NCBI GenBank assembly: GCA_047621305.1
Contig: JBLHNB010000001.1
Span: 62,001-126,000 of the forward strand
Reading direction: 5' to 3'
Length of the DNA: 64,000 nt
From: Colwellia_A sp047621305
GTDB taxonomy: Bacteria; Pseudomonadota; Gammaproteobacteria; Enterobacterales; Alteromonadaceae
Under the pieces are notes generated by a model. It was not told the origin of the DNA. It did not search any database and saw only the letters and a list, made by a program, of their open reading frames with translations. Of this stretch, positions 37,668-46,071 are shown one piece after another; position 1 is the first letter of the stretch; the number at the start of each line of letters is the position of its first letter. Position numbers and translations under genes: made by a program.

Positions 37668-37982
37668 ATGGCTATTAACATCAACAACTTAGGTGGGCCA
37701 CCTAAAGTAAACCAAACGGCGGAGCAACAAGCTCAAGTTAAACAACAAGCAACACAAACGTCAAATAATACACAACAAGCTCGTCAAGATTCGGTGTCTA
37801 TTACACCGCAAGCACAAAAAATGAGTGAGCTACAAAAAAAGGCGAGTGAAGCACCGATCACCGATCAAAAGAATATCGAACGTCTCAAAAAGTCTATTTT
37901 GTCTGGCGAATATAAAGTTGACGCGGATCGACTTACAAAAAATATGATGGCATTTGAATTCAAATTATTTGATGATGAATAA
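37668..37982 (+). CDS. flgM: Anti-sigma-28 factor FlgM
   Basis: A 104-residue FlgM: MAININNLGGPPKVNQT at the start, then RQDSVSITPQAQKMSELQ and the C-terminal FliA-binding helices (NIERLKKSILSGEYKVDADR). AAAGGA lies before the chosen ATG. It holds FliA inactive until it is secreted through the finished hook, and so controls the sigma-28 flagellin promoter at 20088-20114. Confidence 0.95.
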   Translation: MAININNLGGPPKVNQTAEQQAQVKQQATQTSNNTQQARQDSVSITPQAQKMSELQKKASEAPITDQKNIERLKKSILSGEYKVDADRLTKNMMAFEFKLFDDE

Positions 37983-37983
37983 C

Positions 37984-38403
37984 ATGAAGATTACTGAGCT
38001 CTTAGATAAACAGGAAGCGGAATTAAATAAACTGCATGCATTGTTAAACAATGAATTTGATGTTTTAAAAAAACGTGAACTGGAACTTCTAGAAAACACC
38101 GCAATTGAAAAAGAAGCTTGTTTAAATGGTATCAATCAACTAGACCAATCGATTAAGCAGCTCAGCTCGTTCGATGAGTTAACACAAGATGAAAACCATA
38201 GTGAACAAGTCGCTCGTATCATCATGTTGTTAGGTGAATGCAAAGAACTTAATGAAGTCAATGGTCAGATTATTAACAACAGCCAAATCGCGATGAATCG
38301 ATTCAAAATGATGTTACAAAAAAGTATCGCTAATAATTCGATGACCTACGATGAAAAAGGTCGTACCAACGTTAAAACAACATCAATCGGTATAAAAGCC
38401 TAA
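37984..38403 (+). CDS. flgN: Flagellar export chaperone FlgN
   Basis: A 139-residue helical protein in the FlgN position: it starts one base after the flgM stop, with an overlapping start region. The sequence is rich in Leu, Glu and Lys heptads (ITELLDKQEAELNKLHALLN), as expected for the FlgN coiled coil that guards FlgK and FlgL. An in-frame ATG at 37954 lies inside flgM and is not chosen. Confidence 0.88.
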   Translation: MKITELLDKQEAELNKLHALLNNEFDVLKKRELELLENTAIEKEACLNGINQLDQSIKQLSSFDELTQDENHSEQVARIIMLLGECKELNEVNGQIINNSQIAMNRFKMMLQKSIANNSMTYDEKGRTNVKTTSIGIKA

Positions 38404-38531
38404 TATACCTCGCTCCATACGTTGAAGGTAATTAAGATGTTATCCCCTCTAATCTAAAGCTCTCTCTTTAATTCTTTAATTCTTTAATAATAAAATAGCT
38501 AACTAATAGAACAGCTAACACCTTTAATTAT

Positions 38532-39011
38532 TTAATAATACTTAACCTCTTTAATTTCTTTACTGTTCGCTGAAGCTAAGTAAATATCATAAACATCTTT
38601 AAAATCTAGGCTTAACTCGGTGGTGTAGCTATCACCTACGGGGTAACTTTTTACAACTTTAGCACCACGAATAACGCCTCGCACTGAAGACGCCAAGCTT
38701 TCATTTTCAATCAATAGATTAGCAACCGTAGTATTTGCACTAATTTGCTGACCATAAATTTGTTCGGCAAGTTCAGCATATGCGGCAATTTTTGACGCTT
38801 TGATCGCCATTAACATCCGCTGTGTTTCATGAGGTGATTTTTGTAAACTGATTGGCGCATAACCAATTGCAGATATGATAGGAAATGATTTTGGCTTTAC
38901 CGTTTGCCATTGCACATGTTTATCATACACCATTGAGCAGCCGCTTAAGACACTAATAAAGAGGCCTATTGATAAACTTCTTGCATATAATGGTTTCATT
39001 AGCTGTTTCAT
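38532..39011 (-). CDS. flgP: Flagellar outer-membrane lipoprotein FlgP
   Basis: A 159-residue LPP20-type lipoprotein with a signal peptide ending FISVLSGCSMVYD (lipidated cysteine). The mature part has SAIGYAPISLQKSP and MAIKASKIAAYAELAEQIYG, matching Vibrio FlgP. FlgP builds outer-membrane disc or H-ring-associated structures around the polar flagellum. FlgO, usually next to it, is not found here. It is divergent from flgT. Confidence 0.88.
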   Translation of the reverse strand: MKQLMKPLYARSLSIGLFISVLSGCSMVYDKHVQWQTVKPKSFPIISAIGYAPISLQKSPHETQRMLMAIKASKIAAYAELAEQIYGQQISANTTVANLLIENESLASSVRGVIRGAKVVKSYPVGDSYTTELSLDFKDVYDIYLASANSKEIKEVKYY

Positions 39012-39182
39012 ATTAAGACCTTTAATTGGTAATAACCCGAACCTAAATAACTGCGGTACGGGTTCAATTTATACATAGTGACTTGTCAAACAATTGACCA
39101 ATCATTGAGACAAGTACTTACTTGCCTATTTTATTTAAGTAATAAAAGCATAAATCAAGCCAACAAAACAGTTAAAATGGGA

Positions 39183-39200
39183 TAGGCACAAAACATGCAT
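39183..39200 (+). promoter_or_regulatory. Sigma-54 promoter of flgT
   Basis: TAGGCACAAAACATGCAT has AGGCAC and ATGCAT with exact -24/-12 spacing. It is 43 bases upstream of the flgT ATG. Confidence 0.65.
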
Positions 39201-39243
39201 ACTCATTACGTTATAATTATTTATTTTTCATGTGGAAGTTATC

Positions 39244-40407
39244 ATGCGCTTTTGGTTCCTATGTTTGTGCTCAATATTAATGAGCTTCTCTAGCTTGGCT
39301 CAATGGTATGAAACCCAGGGACAAGCCTTTATCACCAATGACAATCCACAAGCCGCACGAACCTTGGCTATGGAAAATGCCCTTAAAAAAGCCTTATTAG
39401 TTGCTGGTGCTTCGGTATCAAGTGTTCAACAAGTGGTTAATGGCCTACTCACACATGACGACATTAGTATTCGAGCCAGTGGTAGTATCAATTCATTTGA
39501 ATTAATCAGTGAAACTCAGCAAGGTAAAACTATAACGGTACAAATCAGAGCTGATATATTTCCCCAAGAGAAACAGTGTTTTTCTGCTGATTACCGAAAA
39601 ACGCTATTATTAACCAGAAGCAACTTACTTTATCGTGAACAAGCCAATATTGGCGGTATTTATGATCTTGAAACGGAAGTTATTCGCAAACTCGCCACCA
39701 AGATAAATAACGAAGGACACTACCTTGATGCTAAATTAGCAATAGGAAAAAAATCAGAATTTACACGGCTTAATAAAACGTTACAAGCTGAAAATATAAA
39801 AAACTTAACCATGTCTTTGTCTGATATCACTGATACACAATATGTGATGTACTCCGAAATTCAAGATATCTCGTTCGACCGTGAAATAACCAATGACTGG
39901 CAATTTTGGCAAGAAGATATCTACCAACGCCACTTTAATATCAATATATATATTTATAATGGTAACAGCGGTGAGCAAGTATTTTACCGCCAATACCGGA
40001 ATATAGCGCCATGGGCATATACTCGAAGAGCACAGGTCAGTACCACCAGCCATACTTTTTGGAACAGTGAGTATGGAAACATTATCGATCACACGTTAAA
40101 TACCATGATCGCTGACATTGATGAAAGTATGATGTGCCAACCAACCCGCGGTAAAATAATTCAGGTCGCCGGTAATAAAATAAGATTTAACTTAGGTAAA
40201 AAACACGGCGTAAAAGTCGGCGATGAATTCTCACTGCTGCATTCTAATAATTATATTGGTAATACAGGGAAAGTTTATGCGGGTTACAACGTGAGTAATT
40301 ATAAAGTTAAGGTTATCAGTGTTTCACAAGAAAGTGCGCAGGCAATTACCCCTGATGAAGAGTTATTAGGTAATATTCAGGTAAGTGATATTGCCGTGCG
40401 TTATTAA
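39244..40407 (+). CDS. flgT: Flagellar H-ring protein FlgT
   Basis: A 387-residue periplasmic protein. The signal peptide is MRFWFLCLCSILMSFSSLAQ. The mature start WYETQGQAFITNDNPQAART and the middle QWQFWQEDIYQRHF-like stretch, with NDWQFWQEDIYQRH in this copy, match FlgT. The C-terminal domain has RFNLGKKHGVKVGDEFSLL. FlgT forms the H ring outside the P/L rings of sodium-driven polar flagella. The ATG is preceded by GGAAG. Confidence 0.92.
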   Translation: MRFWFLCLCSILMSFSSLAQWYETQGQAFITNDNPQAARTLAMENALKKALLVAGASVSSVQQVVNGLLTHDDISIRASGSINSFELISETQQGKTITVQIRADIFPQEKQCFSADYRKTLLLTRSNLLYREQANIGGIYDLETEVIRKLATKINNEGHYLDAKLAIGKKSEFTRLNKTLQAENIKNLTMSLSDITDTQYVMYSEIQDISFDREITNDWQFWQEDIYQRHFNINIYIYNGNSGEQVFYRQYRNIAPWAYTRRAQVSTTSHTFWNSEYGNIIDHTLNTMIADIDESMMCQPTRGKIIQVAGNKIRFNLGKKHGVKVGDEFSLLHSNNYIGNTGKVYAGYNVSNYKVKVISVSQESAQAITPDEELLGNIQVSDIAVRY

Positions 40408-40649
40408 TGACACGTCCAAATTATGAGCTATCAATAACCAGAAGTATTCACATGGTAGAGTAACTGTTTAATAATTAATAAAATTATTACTTTACTGTGA
40501 TTAAAAACTTGTTAAAATCTGAGGCGTTCAATAAAGGTTACTTTGAAATGACGCTTTAGTTAGTAAGGGCTTAGTAAGAAGTTAGTTAAAGCGAGTAAAA
40601 CCTTAACTAAAACTGCTTGAATAATTCCTATCACGTTAAATCATACAAT
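40408..40649. other. flgT-tRNA intergenic region
   Basis: No gene is visible. The tRNA promoter must lie here; TTTACT followed 17 bases later by AAAATC at about 40490-40517 is a weak candidate. No clear terminator for flgT is seen. Confidence 0.35.
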
Positions 40650-40726
40650 GGCTTCGTAGCTCAGCTGGATAGAGCAGCCCCCTCCTAAGGGGCAGGTCGC
40701 GCGTTCGAATCGCGCCGAGGCCGCCA
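40650..40726 (+). tRNA. tRNA-Arg (anticodon CCT)
   Basis: A complete 77-base cloverleaf with encoded CCA. The acceptor stem is GGCTTCG/CGAGGCC (one G-T pair), the D-loop AGCTCAGCTGGATAGAGC, the anticodon stem GCCCC/GGGGC with loop CTCCTAA (anticodon CCT, codon AGG), and the T-arm GCGCG TTCGAAT CGCGC. The prophage attachment repeat begins in the anticodon loop region at 40680, so integration preserves the tRNA 3' half. Confidence 0.97.
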
Positions 40727-40727
40727 T
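40680..40727 (+). repeat. attL (48-bp core repeat inside tRNA-Arg)
   Basis: The first 48 bases starting CCCTCCTAAGGGGCAGG and ending GGCCGCCAT are identical to 57437-57484. The bases on each side differ between copies, so the core length is 48. Confidence 0.97.
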
Positions 40728-40823
40728 CAAACCCCAACAAACACAACACCTTACAGTGCAACACAAAGACACCACAAATCGAGATTAACGGCAAAAAACG
40801 CCTTTTTACGCATATTACCAGTA

Positions 40824-40845
40824 AAAAGTGCACCAAAAGTGCACC
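40824..40845 (+). repeat. Tandem 11-bp repeat near attL, possible integrase arm sites
   Basis: Two exact head-to-tail copies of AAAAGTGCACC, followed by AAAAC. Similar degenerate tandem 11-mers lie at 57374-57395 near attR. The location on both sides of the crossover fits arm-type binding sites of the integrase; this is inference. Confidence 0.6.
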
Positions 40846-41025
40846 AAAACATTTACCTTAGCATATAAGTTTTTCCGCGAGCTTTGATATCGATGTATAG
40901 CCTTAAAAATGCGCATTACGGAAGTTCGTGATAATCTAATTCATTATTTAACTCGTCTTTTTTGGCTATAAATTCAAATCATAAGTATATTGGCATTTCA
41001 TTACACTAATGGAAAAGGATTTTGC

Positions 41026-41727
41026 GTGGAAATCATATTAATTTTAAACGCTTTAATTTTTATCGGACTTGCAATAGCTTCGATAATTTATGGTAACTAT
41101 TTAAAAAACTACATGAATAGAAAAGGACAAAATTTAGCAGACAAAGAAGATATCAAGTCAATAACAACTCTTGTGGAAGGGGTTAAACGTGACTTTACCA
41201 GAGAAACTGAGCTTTTAAAGTCTCATTTAAGTGTTGAATCTGGTCACAAACTAAATCTACTAGATGAAGAAAAGGCAGCCATTATAAACCTTAATAAGAG
41301 CTATTTTAGATGGTTTAATTTGAATAGGAATATTTTATCGACAAAAAATAGTGAGGTAATTAATGAATATCTAAGTAGAGTAAACAGTAGTGCCACTGAC
41401 ATGAACGATAGTGAGACTGCATTTAAATTATTTATCAACGATACAGAGCTACTTAGCTTATATTTCAAAATGGTATCATTAACCTGGCAGCAAGTTGTCC
41501 CCCTCCATTTTGATACATTAACGGGATTGAAAGATGGTCTTCATCGATTAAAGTACTGCACAAAGCAAGAGCAATCAGACGAGATATACTTAGAGCAAAG
41601 AAGACTAGGTAAGTATTTCTTTGATAATTGCTCAATAACAAGTGAATTAGCAGAAGCTCAAAACGACTTTATAAAAAATTGTAGTGAGTTCTTATATAAA
41701 ATTAAAAAACCTCAGAGTCACCAATAA
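41026..41727 (+). CDS. Membrane-anchored protein of unknown function at the attL end
   Basis: About 233 residues from the GTG at 41026, which has AAGGA six bases upstream; a TTG 36 bases earlier is less likely. An N-terminal membrane span (ILNALIFIGLAIASIIY) is followed by KGQNLADKEDIKSITTLVEG, a motif I have seen in hypothetical proteins near defence or mobile-element genes, and then a helical cytosolic part. It is the only plus-strand gene on the left half and faces the lytic genes. A lysogenic-conversion role such as superinfection exclusion is a guess. Confidence 0.75.
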   Translation: MEIILILNALIFIGLAIASIIYGNYLKNYMNRKGQNLADKEDIKSITTLVEGVKRDFTRETELLKSHLSVESGHKLNLLDEEKAAIINLNKSYFRWFNLNRNILSTKNSEVINEYLSRVNSSATDMNDSETAFKLFINDTELLSLYFKMVSLTWQQVVPLHFDTLTGLKDGLHRLKYCTKQEQSDEIYLEQRRLGKYFFDNCSITSELAEAQNDFIKNCSEFLYKIKKPQSHQ

Positions 41728-41746
41728 ATTTATATCTCGTTTATGG

Positions 41747-41926
41747 TCAAACTCCGATTTTTGCGCGAATATCGCTTACTTTATCTTGTAGTTTTTCAAG
41801 TAAGCCTTGTTGCTCTTTTGACTGCTCTTTTAAAAAAGCGATTGATAGACGGTTATTTACTATCACTGACGTAACAATAATTAATTGCGTACCAATAAAA
41901 AATAAATCTTTAATCTCGATATCCAT
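41747..41926 (-). CDS. Small membrane-anchored coiled-coil protein (possible inner-membrane spanin)
   Basis: 59 residues from the ATG at 41926, which overlaps the upstream stop (TAATG). One N-terminal membrane span (LFFIGTQLIIVTSVIV) is followed by a charged heptad-rich helix (FLKEQSKEQQGLLEKLQDKV). It is the final gene of the lytic transcript and follows a lipoprotein gene, an arrangement reminiscent of i-spanin/o-spanin pairs. The assignment is tentative. Confidence 0.65.
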   Translation of the reverse strand: MDIEIKDLFFIGTQLIIVTSVIVNNRLSIAFLKEQSKEQQGLLEKLQDKVSDIRAKIGV

Positions 41927-42165
41927 TATTTCACCGCGATATCGACAAGGCCATAAGCAGAGCAATAATCAATACCAACACCAACGCCACCTTTTATTAG
42001 TGCAACTTTTATCAGTGCTTTGAATTCTGCATTTGTTTCGTAGCAATATTTTTTAGAAACATCACCAAGCTGATAATTAGATGAACAACTACTCATTGCT
42101 GTAATGATTAAAAAAATCATTAAACCACTAAGAAAACAATCGAAAACTCGCATTAACTTTGCCAT
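41926..42165 (-). CDS. Small lipoprotein (possible outer-membrane spanin)
   Basis: 79 residues. The signal FLSGLMIFLIITAMSSCSSN ends in a lipobox-like TAMSSC. The short mature part has no recognised domain. It overlaps the DUF1353 gene by 13 bases and the coiled-coil gene by 3. Position at the end of the lytic module suggests lysis. Confidence 0.65.
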   Translation of the reverse strand: MAKLMRVFDCFLSGLMIFLIITAMSSCSSNYQLGDVSKKYCYETNAEFKALIKVALIKGGVGVGIDYCSAYGLVDIAVK

Positions 42166-42521
42166 TTTGGACCACCTATTTTGACAGCGAAATACATCGC
42201 TTTAGCTTTAAAATAATTAACACCATCACAGCGCATGGCCTGATAAAACATTTTATGCACTTGCTTATGTGGTTTTGACTTCGTTACACAATAAACATCA
42301 TGAACAACACTTGCTCTACGATAATTACCGACGAACGGTGAACCAATAAAAAGCCATGCTATGCGCGGAATACTGGCACCATCAACAATAAAACCTTTAG
42401 TCGCTACCCACTCAAAACCACTTTTATCAACAAAGATAAACTTTTGTTGTAGCTTCATTAATCGCTTAGCACCCTTTAACCATTGGGTGATAACTTCACC
42501 GACAAAGCGCGCTTTATTCAT
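42153..42521 (-). CDS. DUF1353 phage protein
   Basis: 122 residues. GFIVDGASIPRIAWLFIGSP and YRRASVVHDVYC are the diagnostic DUF1353 motifs. This family is common in phages, often near lysis or structural genes, but the function is unknown. It overlaps the 34-codon membrane gene upstream by 8 bases. Confidence 0.88.
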   Translation of the reverse strand: MNKARFVGEVITQWLKGAKRLMKLQQKFIFVDKSGFEWVATKGFIVDGASIPRIAWLFIGSPFVGNYRRASVVHDVYCVTKSKPHKQVHKMFYQAMRCDGVNYFKAKAMYFAVKIGGPKWQS

Positions 42522-42618
42522 CGTCTAAAATCCCTTTCGTATGTGCTTTGACTTGGTAGACAACAATAGCGGCAACAAGCGCGGCTACCGCAGTTAAAGC
42601 GATAGTTTTATAATTCAT
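42514..42618 (-). CDS. Tiny membrane protein (34 residues)
   Basis: A single membrane span (TIALTAVAALVAAIVVYQVK) followed by a short charged tail. It overlaps the stop of the lytic enzyme gene (ATGA) and the start of the DUF1353 gene. The strict coupling on both sides supports a real gene. It may be a virion membrane or holin-like protein. Confidence 0.65.
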   Translation of the reverse strand: MNYKTIALTAVAALVAAIVVYQVKAHTKGILDDE

Positions 42619-43076
42619 GCTAATGACATCCCCGCTTCTGCTTGTTCTAGCGTAAAAGCACCCTTTGCCCCTTCAAAATCAGCCATTGCTAGCATTAATT
42701 GCGGGTATTGCTCTCGGCTTAAATCATATTCATAAAGCCCAAAAAGACCCGACGCATCAACACGCTTAGATACATAATCAATATAGGCTTGTGTATCGTT
42801 TTCGCTGGTTGGTGCCCAACGATGAATAATATCGCTAATGGTTCTTAAGTCGTATTTATTACGATAAGTCATCAATATTTTATACGCTGCTCTAAAGCCG
42901 TATTCAGGGGTAGTGAATTCTTCAAAGTCTTTATCTTTGTTTACTTCACTTTCCCCCTCCCAATCAGCAGACTCGCGAATATTTAACGGATTATTATTGC
43001 GAACGTTTCGGTTTGGCCTAGTCATCAGATAAAATCCTGCAATTATTAATAAGGTAAAAGAGGTTTTGTAAAACAT
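42615..43076 (-). CDS. Membrane-anchored peptidoglycan hydrolase (RNNNPLNIR type)
   Basis: 153 residues. An N-terminal span (SFTLLIIAGFYLMTR) precedes NVRNNNPLNIRESADWEGES and EFTTPEYGFRAAYKIL, the signature of the virion-associated lytic/structural proteins seen in many phages. It probably opens the cell wall at entry or exit. Context: between spike-like proteins and lysis genes. Confidence 0.85.
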   Translation of the reverse strand: MFYKTSFTLLIIAGFYLMTRPNRNVRNNNPLNIRESADWEGESEVNKDKDFEEFTTPEYGFRAAYKILMTYRNKYDLRTISDIIHRWAPTSENDTQAYIDYVSKRVDASGLFGLYEYDLSREQYPQLMLAMADFEGAKGAFTLEQAEAGMSLA

Positions 43077-43078
43077 GG

Positions 43079-43504
43079 TTAAACCTCGTCTTGCTTTCCA
43101 TCAGCTAGTAACTTGGTTCTATGTTGTTGAATAGTTTTACCACCAAGTAAAATCAAACAGTTTTCAGCCTCCAATAAATCAAGCGCATAGCCGATTTTTA
43201 CAGAATCTAAATTAACGGGCGTTGTCTTTGCTGCTAAGTCGTTTCTAAACGTTTTAACGCGTGGGTGTAGTGAGCTATCAATCAATACCCGTTCATCAAA
43301 AGTAAAACGATTTCGCATAGCTTCGGCGGTTATCTTTCTGATTTTTACCACTTCAATAACTGTTGTATATATATGCGTATGACCACCAGCCCCAACCAAT
43401 ACACCGTCAACTAACTTTCCACCATGAAAATGATGGTACTCTTCATTTTCTTTTGGTATTTCGCCATTAATCCAACCATGTACATTATGAAAAATTTTCA
43501 TCAT
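43079..43504 (-). CDS. Hypothetical phage protein with His-rich N-terminus
   Basis: 141 residues. The N-terminus includes EEYHHFHGGKLV and GAGGHTHIY; the C-terminal half is helical (SVKIGYALDLLEAENCLILL). No known domain is recognised. It overlaps the spike-like gene by 4 bases and may help assemble the virion vertex. Confidence 0.7.
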   Translation of the reverse strand: MMKIFHNVHGWINGEIPKENEEYHHFHGGKLVDGVLVGAGGHTHIYTTVIEVVKIRKITAEAMRNRFTFDERVLIDSSLHPRVKTFRNDLAAKTTPVNLDSVKIGYALDLLEAENCLILLGGKTIQQHRTKLLADGKQDEV

Positions 43505-44157
43505 CTGATTCGCCCTGTATCATAACTATAATATGTATAAGTTCCCGCGGTTACAGTGGTTGTTAGTAGTATCGTCTCGTTGACACCACCAATTAATACG
43601 GGTTTTGTACCACTATTTTGATAATAAGCAACCCCACTACCTGTGGTAATAACAAAAGTCCCGTCAACAGAGCCATTACCAGCTAACGAACCAGTCACAA
43701 GCGCAACACCACCAAGGGTGATACGCATTTGTAACCCTGTATTGTCACATGATAGATTCGTCAACCGAACGCGATGACCATCTGGGGGTGTTATGGGTAT
43801 CGTTCCTACAGCAGATAGTCTTTGTATACCAACACCGATATAATCAGGAACGAATACACCGCCACTATTAGCAAGCACCCTACTACTTTCACTGGTTACG
43901 TGATTATTTATTGATAATACATTTGCATCTAATGAGGCAGCAGTTCCAAGACTTTCGAGCGTTGCTTGTGTTGCATCATTTTCGGCACTAACAAGTGTTT
44001 TCGTTGCAACATTTTCAGCACTAACAAGGTTTTGTGTGACAACAGCCTTGTTTGTTACCTCTGTTTTCGTTTCAGTTGCCTTAGCATCAACATTGGCATT
44101 AATTGCCACTTGTTGAGCATCAAGCATTTTTTTAATGTTTGCAGGAGTCGTTAGCAT
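43501..44157 (-). CDS. Spike-like virion protein: coiled-coil N-terminus, beta-rich C-terminus
   Basis: 218 residues from the ATG at 44157. Residues ~1-70 are alanine- and glutamate-rich with a partly repeated LVSAEN(V/D)AT element, typical of a trimeric stalk. The remainder is Gly/Thr/Val-rich with strands such as GTFVITTGSGVAYYQ, as in receptor-binding heads. It follows a second beta-rich gene. Role as receptor-binding spike is inferred. Confidence 0.7.
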   Translation of the reverse strand: MLTTPANIKKMLDAQQVAINANVDAKATETKTEVTNKAVVTQNLVSAENVATKTLVSAENDATQATLESLGTAASLDANVLSINNHVTSESSRVLANSGGVFVPDYIGVGIQRLSAVGTIPITPPDGHRVRLTNLSCDNTGLQMRITLGGVALVTGSLAGNGSVDGTFVITTGSGVAYYQNSGTKPVLIGGVNETILLTTTVTAGTYTYYSYDTGRIR

Positions 44158-44161
44158 TTTT

Positions 44162-44821
44162 TTACGCTCTCCATTCTTCGCCACCCGCTAAATCAATAGC
44201 GGTTGCGTTAGGGTTATGAACAAATACGGCGGTTTCGGTTTCCCACTGGTACGCACTAGGTGCGTCTTTATGTCCTTGTAAGAAAATACCCTTTGTCGCA
44301 GTGGTATTCTCTGCACTGTTACCTATACGAATTTCTGACATATTTGGAATATCAGTAATTAGTTGTAAGGTGACTTTGCGGTTTAATGATGCCCGAGCGG
44401 TAAAAACTTCGATTGTCGCTCCTGCTGCAATGCTAATTTTTGCTGTATCAATAGGCAAAAAGGCATTTGAAACTTTTTTAGACATTTTTCCGTCTTCAAC
44501 CGTTGCTGAGGCGTTTACTTGAATAGCTTCAACAATACGCTTAACAACGACTTCATTACCCACCGTTACCACACCTTTCCCTGACGTATGTACTTTGATA
44601 TTTGATGTTTCGTATGAAACATCAATATCAACATCAGTATCGTTTACAAAATTAACCGCGCGAATTGTATCAAGTTCAAATTGTCGGCCAACCTCACCAA
44701 CCAAGGAGCCAATTTCAAGCGACTCAACTTTAAATTCAGCATCCGCATTGATGATTGATAAAAACTTACCCCGCACATCAACTGGCTCTTCAGTTCTGGC
44801 TTTTATTGTTACTTTTGGCAC
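44162..44821 (-). CDS. Beta-rich structural protein (possible vertex/penton protein)
   Basis: 219 residues starting at GTG, with a strong GGAGG upstream. The sequence alternates short Val/Ile/Thr strands (GKGVVTVGNEVVVKRIVEAI; TIEVFTARASLNRKVTLQLI) without membrane spans. No family recognised. The position just before the spike-like gene suggests a vertex complex. Confidence 0.65.
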   Translation of the reverse strand: MPKVTIKARTEEPVDVRGKFLSIINADAEFKVESLEIGSLVGEVGRQFELDTIRAVNFVNDTDVDIDVSYETSNIKVHTSGKGVVTVGNEVVVKRIVEAIQVNASATVEDGKMSKKVSNAFLPIDTAKISIAAGATIEVFTARASLNRKVTLQLITDIPNMSEIRIGNSAENTTATKGIFLQGHKDAPSAYQWETETAVFVHNPNATAIDLAGGEEWRA

Positions 44822-44822
44822 G

Positions 44823-45821
44823 TTATGCCCTCCGACCTAAAAAGAGGATGGCAATAAAACCAACTCCCATTGCAATAGACATGTACAACGTCATTTTTGT
44901 TGAGCTTTCAGCAATGATATCTTGCCCCGCTAAACTTGTTGTTCTGGCGAGTTCTGCGATAATTGCCTTATCGTCACTATTACTAATGGCTGCTTGCTCT
45001 AAGACACTTTGATTACTGCTAATATTAGCTTGCGTAACACTCGCTAATTCATCGGCAAAATTTTTAGATTGCAGAGTAATATTATCAATGGCATCCGTAC
45101 CGAACCCGCTCAAACTGTCGATAACTTCAGTACCAAATTGATTCACACTACCCATTGCGTTAGTGGCAACATTACTTAATTCAATAATCGTGCTTTCACC
45201 AAAATCAAACGCTGAATTACCAAAGGCGAAAGCATCAGAGGTAATGCGCTCATTTGAATCAAGCGCAGCTAATGAAACAACGGTGGATTGTGCAAATGCT
45301 TCATTGGCTGCGAACAATGAGTTTTCTGCGATTTCACTTGCAGCACCTAAAGCACCCGCATCAACAAAACTTATATTGCCGTTATTACCTGCAAATTCAC
45401 CGTCATACTCTATTGAATTATCAGTATTATCTTCATACTCATTAGTCGTATTATTAGAATCTTCTATCGAATTATCTATTTCATATTCATTAGTCGTATT
45501 ATTAGAATCTTCTATCGAATTATCTATTTCATATTCATTAGTCGTGTTATAAGCATCTTCTATCGAATTATCAGTATTATCTTCATATTCATTAGTCGTG
45601 TTATAAGCATCTTCTATCGAATTATCAGTATTATCTTCATATTCATTAGTTGTATTATTGGAATCTTCTATCGTTGTCGAGCTATCGACATTATTCGAGT
45701 CATTGGTTTGTGTTTCATCAACGACAAAATTGCTAGCACCCGCATAATCACCATCATTAACTAGGTTTAGAGTGCTTTGTGCATTACTTGTTGATTGATT
45801 TGATTTAGATTTACCGCCCAT
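44823..45821 (-). CDS. Repeat-containing membrane protein, probable virion component
   Basis: 332 residues with GGAGG before the ATG. Residues 50-135 consist of five tandem acidic/Asn/Thr-rich units (18 or 16 residues, SIEDAYNTTNEYEDNTDN-like). A long Ala/Ser-rich helical part follows, and the C-terminus has one membrane span (LYMSIAMGVGFIAILFLG). No family recognised. The largest structural gene of the element, it may span the capsid interior or form a membrane-anchored fibre. Confidence 0.75.
   Translation of the reverse strand: MGGKSKSNQSTSNAQSTLNLVNDGDYAGASNFVVDETQTNDSNNVDSSTTIEDSNNTTNEYEDNTDNSIEDAYNTTNEYEDNTDNSIEDAYNTTNEYEIDNSIEDSNNTTNEYEIDNSIEDSNNTTNEYEDNTDNSIEYDGEFAGNNGNISFVDAGALGAASEIAENSLFAANEAFAQSTVVSLAALDSNERITSDAFAFGNSAFDFGESTIIELSNVATNAMGSVNQFGTEVIDSLSGFGTDAIDNITLQSKNFADELASVTQANISSNQSVLEQAAISNSDDKAIIAELARTTSLAGQDIIAESSTKMTLYMSIAMGVGFIAILFLGRRA
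45417..45674 (-). repeat. Tandem 54/48-bp coding repeats (five units)
   Basis: Unit lengths in order of translation are 54, 54, 48, 48 and 54 bases. The short form lacks the codons for the DNT step in NEYEDNTDN. The high DNA identity suggests recent slippage. They are in frame and not CRISPR (no spacers). Confidence 0.9.
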
Positions 45822-45829
45822 ACTGCCTC

Positions 45830-46069
45830 CTATATACGCGAACGTCTGGTTACTGGGATAATTGGCGGCGTTTCATAAATACCTCTTTTTCTGCGCGTAG
45901 TTGACGTTGAGCGTCCACCCAATACGATTTGTTCTTTTTCGCGAACACCACGATTTATACGCCGACGATGAAGCTTATAAGCTTTTTTCGGTGTAACTCT
46001 TTTATTTTCGCTTGGTGTAACAGGCTTACGCTTTGCTAAAAATGCCCCAAGCCTTTTAAATAACCCCAT
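45830..46069 (-). CDS. Small highly basic protein
   Basis: 79 residues with many Lys and Arg (KKAYKLHRRRINRGVREKEQ; TTRRKRGIY) and no membrane span. It could bind the packaged DNA or the inner membrane surface. It starts after the 46072-46446 gene and ends 8 bases before the repeat protein. Confidence 0.7.
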   Translation of the reverse strand: MGLFKRLGAFLAKRKPVTPSENKRVTPKKAYKLHRRRINRGVREKEQIVLGGRSTSTTRRKRGIYETPPIIPVTRRSRI

Positions 46070-46071
46070 AA

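Noticed and set aside
40636..40836. 66-codon minus-strand frame over the tRNA and attL
   Set aside because: It is an antisense frame through a tRNA gene and has no coding features.
45417..45674. Regular repeats that might suggest a CRISPR array
   Set aside because: Units are contiguous, in frame and coding, with no spacers.
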